A program made the position numbers and the translations under genes. A DNA stretch of 64,000 nucleotides from Acidobacteriaceae bacterium TAA 166 (GTDB lineage Bacteria > Acidobacteriota > Terriglobia > Terriglobales > Acidobacteriaceae): the NCBI GenBank assembly GCA_000421065.1, contig ATWD01000001.1:1170001-1234000 (forward strand), in the 5' to 3' direction. Below, one piece after another: positions 8,489-16,582 of this stretch (its first letter is position 1; every line of letters begins with the position of its first letter). The notes below the pieces were generated by a model that was not told where the DNA came from, did not search any database, and saw nothing but the letters and a program-made list of their open reading frames with translations.

Positions 8489-9721
8489 ATGACAGCTAAT
8501 CTGGATATGACTCCCCCCTCTCGACTGCGAGGTCTCCGGACCCTCGCTCGCCCCTTCGCTTTCACCGGCCTGTTCTGCGCCATGCTTCCCTTCAGCCTGC
8601 ATGCCCAGGACAAAGCCGCAACCCCGGCCCCCGACGTGATCCTCTTTAAGAATGGAGACCAGTTGACTGGTAAACTCGAGCGCGGAGTTGGAGACAGTGT
8701 CGTCTTCAAGAGCGACTCCGTTGGAGAGATCACGGTCCCGATGGACAAGGTGAAGGAGCTGAAGTCCAGCTCCAACTTCGTCGTCCTCAAGAAGGACGAC
8801 AAGATCACCCACGCTCCGAGGCAGGCTGAGACCGTCGCCGTCGAAGACGGTGCCGTGAAGGAGACCGCTCCCGGCGGAAACTCGCAGACCATCGCCAGCA
8901 AGGACGTAGGCTACATCGTCGACGGAGCCACCTACAACAAGGAGCTCAACGGGCACCCCGGCATCTTTAGCGGATGGGACGGCGGCATTACCGGCGGAGC
9001 GACCGTGCTACAGTCCACCTCCTACGGCCAGACGCTCACCGCCGGAGTCTCGCTCATCCGCGCGATTCCCACCGTGGCCTATCTGCCTCCCCGCACCCGC
9101 ACTACCTTTAATCTGCTCGAGACCTACGGCAAGCTGACCCAGCCGACCGTCCCGCAGACCAATCCACCCACCCCGGCGGCCGTAGCCAAGACCAGCATCT
9201 TCCACACCGACTTCGAGCATGACAAGTACCTCAGCTCGCGCCTTTATGCGCTCGGCGGCCTCTCCTACGACCACAACTTCTCGCAAGGCCTGAACTTCCA
9301 GCAGATCTACGGCGGTGGCCTCGGGTACACCGTCTTCCAGACCCCGGTCCACCAGCTCGACGTCAAGGCGGACCTCCACTACGAGAGCCAGCGCTTCATC
9401 CAGCCCACCCAGGCCGACGTTCAGCTGGGAGCTCCTTTGCCCACGACCCCCGACCAGAACCTGATCGGCTCCTCCTTCGGCGAGGCCTACAAGCGCACCC
9501 TCCCCGGCAAGATCCTGCTCACCGAGAGCGGGACCTACATCCAGTCGTGGAATAACACTGACGCCTGGTCCGCCATCGGCAACCTCGGCCTCGCGCTTCC
9601 CGTCTATCATCGCTTCAGCCTCAGCCTGAACTTGTTGGACAACTACCTCAACAACCCTGCCTTTGGGTTCAACAAGAACAGCCTGCAGTTCGTGACCGGC
9701 GTAACCTACACCCTGCACTAA
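8489..9721 (+). CDS. DUF481 (YdiY-like) outer membrane protein
   Basis: A 410-residue exported protein. The hydrophobic stretch at about 22-43, ending LHAQ, is the signal peptide. Residues about 50-150 contain a small beta domain (VILFKNGDQLTGKLERG, VPMDKVKELKS) found at the start of many such acidobacterial proteins, and about 165-410 is the DUF481 region, predicted to form a beta-barrel in the outer membrane. The protein ends in an alternating pattern with a C-terminal Tyr-Thr-Leu-His typical of barrel strands. Function unknown. The ATG at 8489 has a poor RBS; an ATG at 8507 is an alternative. A strong terminator follows. Confidence 0.82.
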   Translation: MTANLDMTPPSRLRGLRTLARPFAFTGLFCAMLPFSLHAQDKAATPAPDVILFKNGDQLTGKLERGVGDSVVFKSDSVGEITVPMDKVKELKSSSNFVVLKKDDKITHAPRQAETVAVEDGAVKETAPGGNSQTIASKDVGYIVDGATYNKELNGHPGIFSGWDGGITGGATVLQSTSYGQTLTAGVSLIRAIPTVAYLPPRTRTTFNLLETYGKLTQPTVPQTNPPTPAAVAKTSIFHTDFEHDKYLSSRLYALGGLSYDHNFSQGLNFQQIYGGGLGYTVFQTPVHQLDVKADLHYESQRFIQPTQADVQLGAPLPTTPDQNLIGSSFGEAYKRTLPGKILLTESGTYIQSWNNTDAWSAIGNLGLALPVYHRFSLSLNLLDNYLNNPAFGFNKNSLQFVTGVTYTLH

Positions 9722-9732
9722 ACCAGCGCGAG

Positions 9733-9771
9733 AAGGCCCGGCCGGAAGATCTCTCCGACCGGGCCTTTTTG
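9733..9771 (+). terminator. Terminator of the DUF481 gene
   Basis: AAGGCCCGGCCGGA pairs with TCCGACCGGGCCTT (one mismatch) and runs into TTTTTGTTT, 12 bases past the stop. Confidence 0.88.
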
Positions 9772-9791
9772 TTTACCTCTTCGCCTGCGAG

Positions 9792-10319
9792 CTACTGGCC
9801 TCCAAGAATCTTCACGACAGGATCGGGAATCTCCTTTCCCGCGTTCTTAACCAGCAGGGTGACCTGCCATATCTCTGTATCGGATAGCTTCCCTGCGTAA
9901 GCCGGCATTCCCTCGGAGGGTGCGCCGTCAGCGATCTTTCCATAAATCTCGCCGGCATCCTCATCGCTCACGGCTCCTCCTCCCTCAGCCTGCTTCCAAA
10001 GCTGCGGTGCAGGCCGCCCACTGGTCCTGGCATCCCGGCCGGGGACTCCATGACAGCTCGCGCATCGCCTGCGGTAGACCTTGGCTCCATCCTCGAAGAC
10101 GTCTTCGCTGATGCCGAAAGGAGGAACTCTCTTCACGTGATGATGATCCTGTCCAGGCGCCACCCCCAGCTGTCTCTCTATGGGAAGAGTCACCTGACGG
10201 ACGCTCGCGGGAGGCTTGCCGAACTGAAGCCACGCGTAGGCTCCCCCGATAGTCGCCGCTACGCCGAGAAAAAATCCCAGCAGCAGCCCTCCTATCCCTC
10301 CGCCGCTCTTCTTCGCCAT
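9792..10319 (-). CDS. Membrane-anchored c-type cytochrome
   Basis: A 176-residue monohaem cytochrome c. One N-terminal membrane helix (about 8-33, Gly-rich) anchors it with the haem domain in the periplasm. Haem is bound at CASCH (86-90), and Met138 in EGMPAY is the likely axial ligand. It should act as an electron carrier to a terminal oxidase or dehydrogenase, but no oxidase gene is adjacent. I chose the ATG at 10319 (MAKKSGGG) because it gives a clean anchor; the frame is open up to 10439 but the added residues are not protein-like. The downstream neighbour is convergent. Confidence 0.85.
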   Translation of the reverse strand: MAKKSGGGIGGLLLGFFLGVAATIGGAYAWLQFGKPPASVRQVTLPIERQLGVAPGQDHHHVKRVPPFGISEDVFEDGAKVYRRRCASCHGVPGRDARTSGRPAPQLWKQAEGGGAVSDEDAGEIYGKIADGAPSEGMPAYAGKLSDTEIWQVTLLVKNAGKEIPDPVVKILGGQ

Positions 10320-10472
10320 AAACCCACGCCCTTTCCCCAGCAAATTGCGCAGGAAGAGCCGCTTCCCCGCCCGCGGATGTTCTAATAAGAGGATGGCTCG
10401 CGGCGGCATTTTCCTGCCCGCGCCCCCAGGTTCCACCATAGCAAGGCTCAGCTCGTCGAGAGGTAATCGTTG

Positions 10473-11159
10473 ATGTTCGGTTTCAGGTTTAGTGTGAAGT
10501 GTGCGGCAGCCGCGCTGGCAGCCGTCTTCTTAGCCAGCGGGGCCACCTCCCTTCAGGCCCAGTTTCTCCATCCCAGGCGCGAGACCAATGCCAATCGCAG
10601 GGCGCGCATCGAGCGCATCATTCAGGACACCTATGCCCACAAGTGGGAAGTCGGCGGAGGCGGCGGCTATCTCCGCTTCCGCTCCGGCGAGGACCTGCAG
10701 AAGAATAACGAGGTCACCTTCTGGCTCTCCGGGACCCGCTACTTCACCCCGAAGCTCGGAGTCCTCGCCGACGTCCGCGGAGCCTACGGCAACGCCAAGG
10801 TCGGCAACACCATCTTCAACATCAATAATCCGCAGATCTCCGAATACACCTTCATGGCGGGACCGAACTACCGCTTCTACCAGAGGGAGAAGTACGCGGT
10901 CAGCGTCTTCGGAACCGTCGGCGCCGGCATCGGCAAGTTCGACTCCGGATCGAAGCGCATTCCCGCTCAGGATCTCGGCATCTGGCCGTCCGAGACTCGC
11001 GCCGTCTTCTCCGTCGGAGCCAATCTGGACTACAACTTCTATCCCAACTTGGCCTTCCGGGTCACCCCGACCTACCTCGGCTCAACCTGGGGTGGAACCA
11101 TCCAGAACAACCTGGGTGTGAACCTCGGAATTGTCTATCGGTTCGGCAGAATCAAGTAG
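10473..11159 (+). CDS. Outer membrane beta-barrel protein
   Basis: A 228-residue exported protein. The signal peptide covers about 1-30 (ends LQAQ). The rest (WEVGGGGGYLRF, VTFWLSGTRYFTPKLGVLAD, YRFYQREKYAVSVFGTVGAG) has the alternating aromatic pattern of an OmpA/OmpX-like eight-strand barrel, and the chain ends in YRFGRIK with a near-terminal aromatic. No enzymatic residues are seen; it is probably structural or a small porin. ATG 10473 follows GAGAGG by 8 bases; the TTG immediately before is an alternative start. Alone in its transcript, ended near a palindromic element. Confidence 0.8.
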   Translation: MFGFRFSVKCAAAALAAVFLASGATSLQAQFLHPRRETNANRRARIERIIQDTYAHKWEVGGGGGYLRFRSGEDLQKNNEVTFWLSGTRYFTPKLGVLADVRGAYGNAKVGNTIFNINNPQISEYTFMAGPNYRFYQREKYAVSVFGTVGAGIGKFDSGSKRIPAQDLGIWPSETRAVFSVGANLDYNFYPNLAFRVTPTYLGSTWGGTIQNNLGVNLGIVYRFGRIK

Positions 11160-11181
11160 CGCTTCGGGGAAGAATCAAAAG

Positions 11182-11280
11182 CTGCGCTGCGCGCGGGCCC
11201 ACTGCGCTTGTCCACCCCACAAACAGGTCTTCGTTTGTGGGGTGGACAAGCGTAGTGGGCCCGGTCGGCAGGCCATCGCC
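11182..11280. repeat. Palindromic intergenic element, copy 4 (outer arms plus hairpin module)
   Basis: Outer arms GCGCGGGCCCACTGCGC and GCGTAGTGGGCCCGGTCGGC directly enclose a hairpin module (TCCACCCCACAAAC pairing with GTTTGTGGGGTGGA around AGGTCTTC). The middle and inner palindromes of the full-length copies are absent. It lies between convergent genes and stops 10 bases before the stop codon of the lyase gene. Confidence 0.85.
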
Positions 11281-11289
11281 TTTCCTTCT

Positions 11290-12690
11290 CTAAGTTTCCT
11301 TAACGCGGGGCTCAGTCATCTTCCTGGGATCGAGGATCTCGGCCATCTGCTCCGAGCTTAGAAAATTCTTCTCACGAGCCAGCGTGACGATGGGACGTCC
11401 CGTCGCCACCGACTCCTTCACCAGCTCCGCCGCCTTCTGATAGCCGATATAAGGGTTCAGCGCCGTCGCCAACGCGACCGTGCTCGCGGCATAAAAAGCA
11501 TTGCGCTCGCGGTTGGCCGTGATTCCCCGGATACAATTCACATCGAGCTCGCGGAGGGTGTTGGTCAGAATCACGATCGACTCGAGCGTGGCATGCGCCA
11601 TCGCCGGCATCATCACATTCAGCTCCAGCTGTCCCGCCTGCACCGCCATCGCGACCGTCGTATCATTGCCCACCACCTGAAACCCTACCATCGCGGTCAG
11701 CTCGGCCAGCACGGGATTCACCTTGCCCGGCATAATGCTCGAGCCTGGCTGCAGGCTGGGAAGATGAATCTCGTTGAAGCCCGTGTTCGGTCCTGAAGAC
11801 ATCAATCGAAGATCGTTCGAGATGCGGATCATCTCGAGCGCGAGCCCGCGCAGCGCGCCCGAGACGTCGGCCATCGGAGCGCACGACTGCATCGCGTAGC
11901 GAAGATCATAGGCCGGATGCAGCTCGAACCCTGAGATACGCGACAGCTTCATTACCGCCTTCTCGCGATACGCCGGATGCGTGTTGAGCCCTGTTCCCAC
12001 CGCCGATCCGCCCAGCCCCAGCGGGCACAGCGTAACCGCGTTCCGGCGAATCGAAGCCGCGGCCTCACGCACCGCCGCCGCATAGGCGTCGAACTCCTGC
12101 CCCAGTGTGATCGGAACGGCATCCTGCATGTGCGTGCGGCCAGCCGTAAGAACGTCGCGAAACTCCTCAGCCTTCGCGACAAAGCTCGACGCCAGCGATG
12201 TAAGCACCGGATAGAGACCTTCAAGCGCCAGCAGGGCACTCAGCCGCATCGCCGTCGGAAAGACGTCGTTGGTCGATTGCCCGTAGTTCACATGGTCGTT
12301 CGGATGAATTTTCCTGTAGCTGCCCAGCGGCTCGCCGAGGATCTGGCTGGCTCGATTCGCCAGCACCTCGTTGGTGTTCATATGCAGGCTCACGCCTGCG
12401 CCCGCCTGGAAGACGTCGACGACGAAGTGCTCATGGTGCTGTCCATCGAGCACCTCCTGCGCCGCCTGCGCGATGGCTCTTCCCTGCTCTTCGGTGATCA
12501 GCTCGAGCTCGGTGTTGGCCTCGGCAGCAGCCAGCTTGACCATCGCCAGAGCCCGAATCAAAAACGGACTCGCCTTCAGACCGCTGATGGGAAAGTTGGT
12601 AACCGCACGTGCCGTCTGGGCTCCATAGAGTGCTTCGGCAGGAACATCAACAAAGCCAAGAGAATCCGTTTCGGTGCGGATATCGTGCAT
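11290..12690 (-). CDS. aspA: Aspartate ammonia-lyase / class II fumarase superfamily enzyme
   Basis: A 466-residue member of the fumarase II/aspartase superfamily. Both signature regions are visible: GQSTNDVFPTAMRLS and GSSIMPGKVNPVLAE (about 315-329). The block GFNEIHLPSLQPGSSIMPGKVNPV is closer to Gram-positive-type aspartases than to FumC, hence the call of aspartate to fumarate plus ammonia. The starting MHDIRTETDSLGFVDVP also fits aspartase. The frame is open up to 12870 but overlaps the divergent fumarase gene, so ATG 12690 is used. It faces a class I fumarase across 121 bp, consistent with aspartate to fumarate to malate. A class II fumarase is the alternative. Confidence 0.8.
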   Translation of the reverse strand: MHDIRTETDSLGFVDVPAEALYGAQTARAVTNFPISGLKASPFLIRALAMVKLAAAEANTELELITEEQGRAIAQAAQEVLDGQHHEHFVVDVFQAGAGVSLHMNTNEVLANRASQILGEPLGSYRKIHPNDHVNYGQSTNDVFPTAMRLSALLALEGLYPVLTSLASSFVAKAEEFRDVLTAGRTHMQDAVPITLGQEFDAYAAAVREAAASIRRNAVTLCPLGLGGSAVGTGLNTHPAYREKAVMKLSRISGFELHPAYDLRYAMQSCAPMADVSGALRGLALEMIRISNDLRLMSSGPNTGFNEIHLPSLQPGSSIMPGKVNPVLAELTAMVGFQVVGNDTTVAMAVQAGQLELNVMMPAMAHATLESIVILTNTLRELDVNCIRGITANRERNAFYAASTVALATALNPYIGYQKAAELVKESVATGRPIVTLAREKNFLSSEQMAEILDPRKMTEPRVKET

Positions 12691-12811
12691 ATATTTGATC
12701 CTCAACGCGGTTAGATGCGCCGGTTGATGCCCCGAATGAGACAACGACATGAAAGACATCCTAAAATTGAGCGAATCCACTGATTGAATCGCTCCGAGGA
12801 ACACCGCAGTC

Positions 12812-14359
12812 ATGGCCACCATCCAGCAATCCGACTTCATCCAGTCCGTCGCCGACGCCCTGCAGTACATCAGCTACTACCATCCTGAGGACTTCATCAC
12901 CAATCTCACCCGCGCCTGGGAGCTCGAGCAGTCACCCGCCGCCAAGGATGCGATGGCGCAGATCCTCATCAACTCGCGCATGTGCGCCGAGGGTCATCGT
13001 CCCGTCTGTCAGGACACTGGCATCGTGACCGCCTTCGTGAAGGTCGGGATGGAGACGCGCTGGGACAATGACGGAAAGCCGTTGATGACCGTGCAGCAGA
13101 TGGTCGACGAAGGCGTGCGCCGCGCCTACAACCATCCGGACAACAAGCTTCGCGCCAGCATCCTGGCCGATCCGGCCTTCTCGCGCAAGAACACCGGCGA
13201 CAACACGCCCGCGGTGGTCTCGGTCGAGATGGTTGAGGGGGGCAACGTCGATGTGACCGTCGCGGCCAAGGGCGGAGGCTCGGAGGCGAAGTCGAAGTTC
13301 GTCATGCTGAATCCTTCGGACTCGATCGTCGACTGGGTGGTCAAGACAGTGCCTACGATGGGCGCGGGATGGTGCCCGCCGGGAATGCTGGGTATCGGCA
13401 TTGGAGGTACGGCGGAGAAGGCGATGGCGCTGGCGAAGGAGTCCTTGATGGACCCGATCGACATGCAGGAGCTGATCGCGCGCGGGGCTGAAGGTCAAAA
13501 ACTAAGCAAAATTGAGGAACTGCGCGTCGAGCTCTACAACAGGATCAACCAGCTCGGCATCGGAGCACAGGGCCTCGGCGGCCTGACCACCGTACTCGAC
13601 ATCAAGATTCTGGACTATCCGACCCACGCGGCCAACCTTCCTGTCGCGATGATTCCGAACTGCGCGGCCACGCGGCACGCTCACTTTCATCTGGACGGCT
13701 CGGGACCGGTGGCGCTCGAGCCGCCGTCGCTCGAAGCCTGGCCGGAGCTGACCTACGACTCTTCGAGCGCTCGGCGCGTGAATCTGGACACAGTCACGCA
13801 CGAGGAGGTGCAGACGTGGAAGCCGGGCGAGGTACTGCTGCTGAACGGCAAGCTGCTCACGGGCCGCGATGCCGCGCACAAGCGCATGACGGACATGCTG
13901 AACCGCGGGGCGAGGCTTCCGGTCGACTTCAAGAACCGCTTCATCTACTACGTCGGTCCGGTCGATGCGGTGCGGGACGAAGCAGTCGGTCCGGCCGGCC
14001 CGACGACGGCTACGCGCATGGACAAGTTCACGCGGCAGATGCTGGCCGAGACGGGGCTGCTGGGCATGGTCGGGAAGGCGGAGCGCGGTCAGGTGGCCAT
14101 CGATGCGATCGAGGAGTTCGGCGCGGTCTACCTGATGGCGGTCGGTGGAGCAGCCTATCTGGTTTCGAAGGCGATTCGCAGCTCGCGGCTGGTGGCCTTC
14201 GGGGACCTGGGGATGGAGGCGATCTACGAGTTCGAGGTCGTGGACATGCCGGTTACCGTCGCCGTCGATTCGAAGGGTGTGAGCGTGCACCGGACGGGTC
14301 CGGCGGAGTGGCAGGCGAGGATCGCGGGCGAGTTGGGCGGGGTGCCGATCCTGCAGTAG
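12812..14359 (+). CDS. fumA: Class I fumarate hydratase (iron-sulfur)
   Basis: A 515-residue 4Fe-4S hydro-lyase interconverting fumarate and malate in the TCA cycle. It has the alpha domain (about 1-290, with the conserved CQDTG at 66-70) fused to the beta domain (about 330-515, including VGPAGPTTATRMDKFT and the GKAERG segment), i.e. the single-chain FumA/FumB form rather than split TtdA/TtdB. Length is slightly shorter than E. coli FumA (548). Its start lies 121 bp from the divergent aspartase-like gene, so the two promoters share that gap. Tartrate dehydratase is the alternative for the family but those are normally two subunits. Confidence 0.9.
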   Translation: MATIQQSDFIQSVADALQYISYYHPEDFITNLTRAWELEQSPAAKDAMAQILINSRMCAEGHRPVCQDTGIVTAFVKVGMETRWDNDGKPLMTVQQMVDEGVRRAYNHPDNKLRASILADPAFSRKNTGDNTPAVVSVEMVEGGNVDVTVAAKGGGSEAKSKFVMLNPSDSIVDWVVKTVPTMGAGWCPPGMLGIGIGGTAEKAMALAKESLMDPIDMQELIARGAEGQKLSKIEELRVELYNRINQLGIGAQGLGGLTTVLDIKILDYPTHAANLPVAMIPNCAATRHAHFHLDGSGPVALEPPSLEAWPELTYDSSSARRVNLDTVTHEEVQTWKPGEVLLLNGKLLTGRDAAHKRMTDMLNRGARLPVDFKNRFIYYVGPVDAVRDEAVGPAGPTTATRMDKFTRQMLAETGLLGMVGKAERGQVAIDAIEEFGAVYLMAVGGAAYLVSKAIRSSRLVAFGDLGMEAIYEFEVVDMPVTVAVDSKGVSVHRTGPAEWQARIAGELGGVPILQ

Positions 14360-14662
14360 GCTTCTTCGCTTCGCAGCCTGCGGCAGCCCTCCCCTGTTTT
14401 TGCACAAAGTCTTAGGGAGAAAAGACTTAGGTCTGGACCTGGGTTTGGACTTCGATCTGGAGGTCCGTTCCCTGACCGCGTAGTGAGAAGCCTTCCTGCG
14501 ATGGCGGCTCGGGAAAGCGTGAAGAATTTATTTCAGTTTTCCTCCACATTTTTGCAGGACGGCTCTGCTTCAGAGAGACAATTTCAGCGGACTCTGCCGC
14601 CGTTTAATCGCAAAACCGTCGATCTCAAAACGCCGTTCATCTCAAAACTAGGAACTCTCCCC

Positions 14663-15268
14663 ATGCGCTTATCCCTCCTATCGCTCGCCATCGCCGGTTT
14701 TGTCCTGACTACGGTTACCGCCGTTCATGCCGATACCATTACCCAGACCTTTACCGCTCCCGATGGTTTACTCGGATACGAACCCCCTGCACCGACAAGC
14801 GAAATGAATCAATTCAATCCCTCTCTTGGAACCCTGACCAGCGTAACGGTCGCCTATACCGTAGGCATCACCGGGTTCTGCACCTCCGAGATGGGAATCG
14901 GGTGCTATGTCGATTTTGATATTGCCGATGCGGGTATGGGGTATCAAGCGGGTAAAGAGACCGTTGTTTTGCCCTCACCCTCTTTCTCGCTCATGTTTTC
15001 GGGATCACAGGACAACGTGGATCCATCGACTTTTACCGCTGACATTATCGGTACCGGGCAATTCCAGCTTGCGGTATACGGGGCAGTCGCCGACGCGTCC
15101 GGAGGCGGATACCCTGCCGCCGGCTATATAAACAATCTCAACGGCACCGTCACGTATGACTACATCCCCGTCGCACCGGCTGTTCCCGAACCCTCCAGCA
15201 TCGCATTGATCGGCACCGGAGCCCTGATGGGAGCCGGGATGCTGCGCCGGAAGTTCTCCAGGAGCTGA
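14663..15268 (+). CDS. PEP-CTERM sorting domain protein
   Basis: A 201-residue exported protein. Signal peptide about 1-23 (ends VHAD). The C-terminus is a classic PEP-CTERM tail: VPEPSSIALIGTGALMGAGM followed by LRRKFSRS, i.e. motif, hydrophobic helix and basic end, which is the substrate signal of exosortase. The middle (about 25-170) is Gly/Thr/Ser-rich, beta-type, without a named domain, with a Cys pair near FCTSEMGIGCY. Function unknown; such proteins are usually exposed or extracellular. ATG 14663 is chosen because it starts the signal peptide; the frame is open from 14483. No exosortase gene is in the window. Confidence 0.82.
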   Translation: MRLSLLSLAIAGFVLTTVTAVHADTITQTFTAPDGLLGYEPPAPTSEMNQFNPSLGTLTSVTVAYTVGITGFCTSEMGIGCYVDFDIADAGMGYQAGKETVVLPSPSFSLMFSGSQDNVDPSTFTADIIGTGQFQLAVYGAVADASGGGYPAAGYINNLNGTVTYDYIPVAPAVPEPSSIALIGTGALMGAGMLRRKFSRS

Positions 15269-15288
15269 CGCTCTCTTCTGGAGCAAAA

Positions 15289-15321
15289 GGAAGGGCTCCC
15301 ATAGCGGGAGCCCTTCTTTTT
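15289..15321 (+). terminator. Terminator of the PEP-CTERM gene
   Basis: GAAGGGCTCCC pairs perfectly with GGGAGCCCTTC around ATAGC, followed by TTTTT, 21 bases past the stop. Confidence 0.9.
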
Positions 15322-15365
15322 ACTTCTTTAAGAGTAGCAGATGGGAGGGATCAGATCGGCACTCT

Positions 15366-15400
15366 GGCGCTGCCGCGCGGGCCCACTGCGCGGCAGCGCC
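15366..15400. repeat. Palindromic intergenic element, copy 5 (outer arms only)
   Basis: A perfect 13-bp inverted repeat, GGCGCTGCCGCGC and GCGCGGCAGCGCC, around GGGCCCACT. This is the minimal form of the family. Its last base is the first base of the stop codon of the minus-strand gene that ends at 15400. Confidence 0.85.
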
Positions 15401-16176
15401 TAGTGAACTTTTCCTGCGGAGTTTTCGAGGATGACGTTGGAGAGGATGGCGGTGTCGGGGGTCGCGGGAAGGTGCGAGGTGAAGCCGATGCCGACGTAGA
15501 TGGAGCCTTCGAAGTGGATGGTGATGGGAGGGCCGAACTGGTGGAGGGGCTCGCCTTCGAGCGAGAGGTAGAGAGCCACCTGATCGCCGTGGCGCTCGAT
15601 GCCGATGCGTTTGGGGAGGATGTCCACGCGGGAGTTGGGGTTGGTGCTGGTGGGGAGACCGACGGCGGAGAGGCGGTACTCGTAGTCGCGGAAGTTGGCT
15701 CCGCGCTCGGGTCGGGCGGCGAGATGGACCATGCCGGTGCCGTGCTCGCCGGTCATGATCTCTTTGGAGTCGTCGTCGAGGCTCTGGCGGAGGACGAGGA
15801 CGGCCTTGCGGTCGTTGTAGCCCTTGGGGTCGGGAAAGGTAACGTCGGCGGCGAGGGAGAGATCGCCCGACATCTTCTTCCAGAGGAAGCGGAACTCGTC
15901 GCGGGAGTACCAGATGTTATAGCCGGCGGAGTGGAGGGTGTACTGCTTGGCGGCGGGGTCGTAGCTGGAGGAACCGGGGACGAGGGCGGAGCCGATGTCG
16001 GACTGGCCTTCAAAGAGGCCGATGGGGGTGTTGGAGGTTCGGGCGGGGCGGTGGAAGTCGGCGGGGGGAGGGACCTGCTTGTGGGTGGGGGAGCCGGGCT
16101 GGGCCCAGTCGGGGACCTCGGGGGTTTGGGCTTGGAGGGCGGTGGCGAAGAGCGCGAGGGCGAAGAGGATTTTCAT
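15400..16176 (-). CDS. Secreted protein with a concanavalin-like (DUF1349-type) domain
   Basis: A 258-residue exported protein. Signal peptide 1-16 (ends LQAQ). Residues about 60-255 (YDPAAKQYTLHSAGYNIW, FRFLWKKMSGDLSLAADVTF, RKAVLVLRQSLDDDSKEIMT, YVGIGFTSHLPA) look like a jelly-roll of the DUF1349 / concanavalin A-like kind, which usually binds or lies beside sugar-active domains; close relatives in acidobacteria tend to carry misleading transporter annotations. No catalytic residues can be named. It is transcribed alone. Family fold is inference from pattern; function unknown. Confidence 0.65.
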   Translation of the reverse strand: MKILFALALFATALQAQTPEVPDWAQPGSPTHKQVPPPADFHRPARTSNTPIGLFEGQSDIGSALVPGSSSYDPAAKQYTLHSAGYNIWYSRDEFRFLWKKMSGDLSLAADVTFPDPKGYNDRKAVLVLRQSLDDDSKEIMTGEHGTGMVHLAARPERGANFRDYEYRLSAVGLPTSTNPNSRVDILPKRIGIERHGDQVALYLSLEGEPLHQFGPPITIHFEGSIYVGIGFTSHLPATPDTAILSNVILENSAGKVH

Positions 16177-16218
16177 GGCAGGGAGAACTCTAGCAGGGAG
16201 GTTCGCGCTTTCGCGCGA

Positions 16219-16290
16219 AGGGAGCGTAGCTCAGCGGTTGAAGCCGCTTCCCTCTATGTGGTTTTTGTGGCGCGGCTGAAGCCGTGCCCT
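16219..16290. repeat. Intergenic repeat with two short GAAGCC hairpins
   Basis: Contains AGCGGTTGAAGCCGCTT and GCGCGGCTGAAGCCGTGC, two imperfect hairpins with the same GAAGCC core about 35 bases apart. This is the pattern of a widespread acidobacterial intergenic repeat known to me from related genomes. It is 40-110 bases upstream of the start of the preceding minus-strand gene. Confidence 0.5.
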
Positions 16291-16356
16291 TAACGGGGCG
16301 GTTCGAGATTCGCTCGAATGGCTTGCACATCCGACCACTCGGATGCGATTTAAGCC

Positions 16357-16450
16357 AGGTCCGTTCGTGCTGGTCCGGCCATGCAAGTCTCATCCATGCA
16401 GGTCCGTCCATGCTGTTCTCGTCCGTGCCCGGGTCCCATCCGTGCTCAGG
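16357..16450. repeat. Quasi-tandem short repeat
   Basis: Six or seven imperfect units built on GTCC(G/A)T(C/G)CATGC, such as AGGTCCGTTCGTGC, CATCCATGC, AGGTCCGTCCATGC, CGTCCGTGCC and CATCCGTGCTC, spaced at 12-17 bases. No coding frame fits. Together with the preceding repeat it fills the roughly 400-bp gap before the DUF1080 gene. Confidence 0.45.
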
Positions 16451-16582
16451 CGCCATCCATCTGATCGCTCTCTACGGACCGAAGGAACGCTGTCGTTTTG
16501 ACGGATCTCGAGGGGGTGGAAGGGTTTCGAAGAGAACAGGTGACATTTCTGGGCCGAAAGACGTTACACTCAACGCGTGAAA

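Noticed and set aside
12691-12870. N-terminal extension of the aspartase-like protein up to 12870
   Set aside because: It would overlap the start of the divergent fumarase gene and adds residues with no family similarity.
16219-16290. tRNA-like GGGAGCGTAGCTCAGCGGTT
   Set aside because: The D-arm-like words are there but no acceptor stem, anticodon or T-arm can be built; it fits a dispersed GAAGCC repeat.
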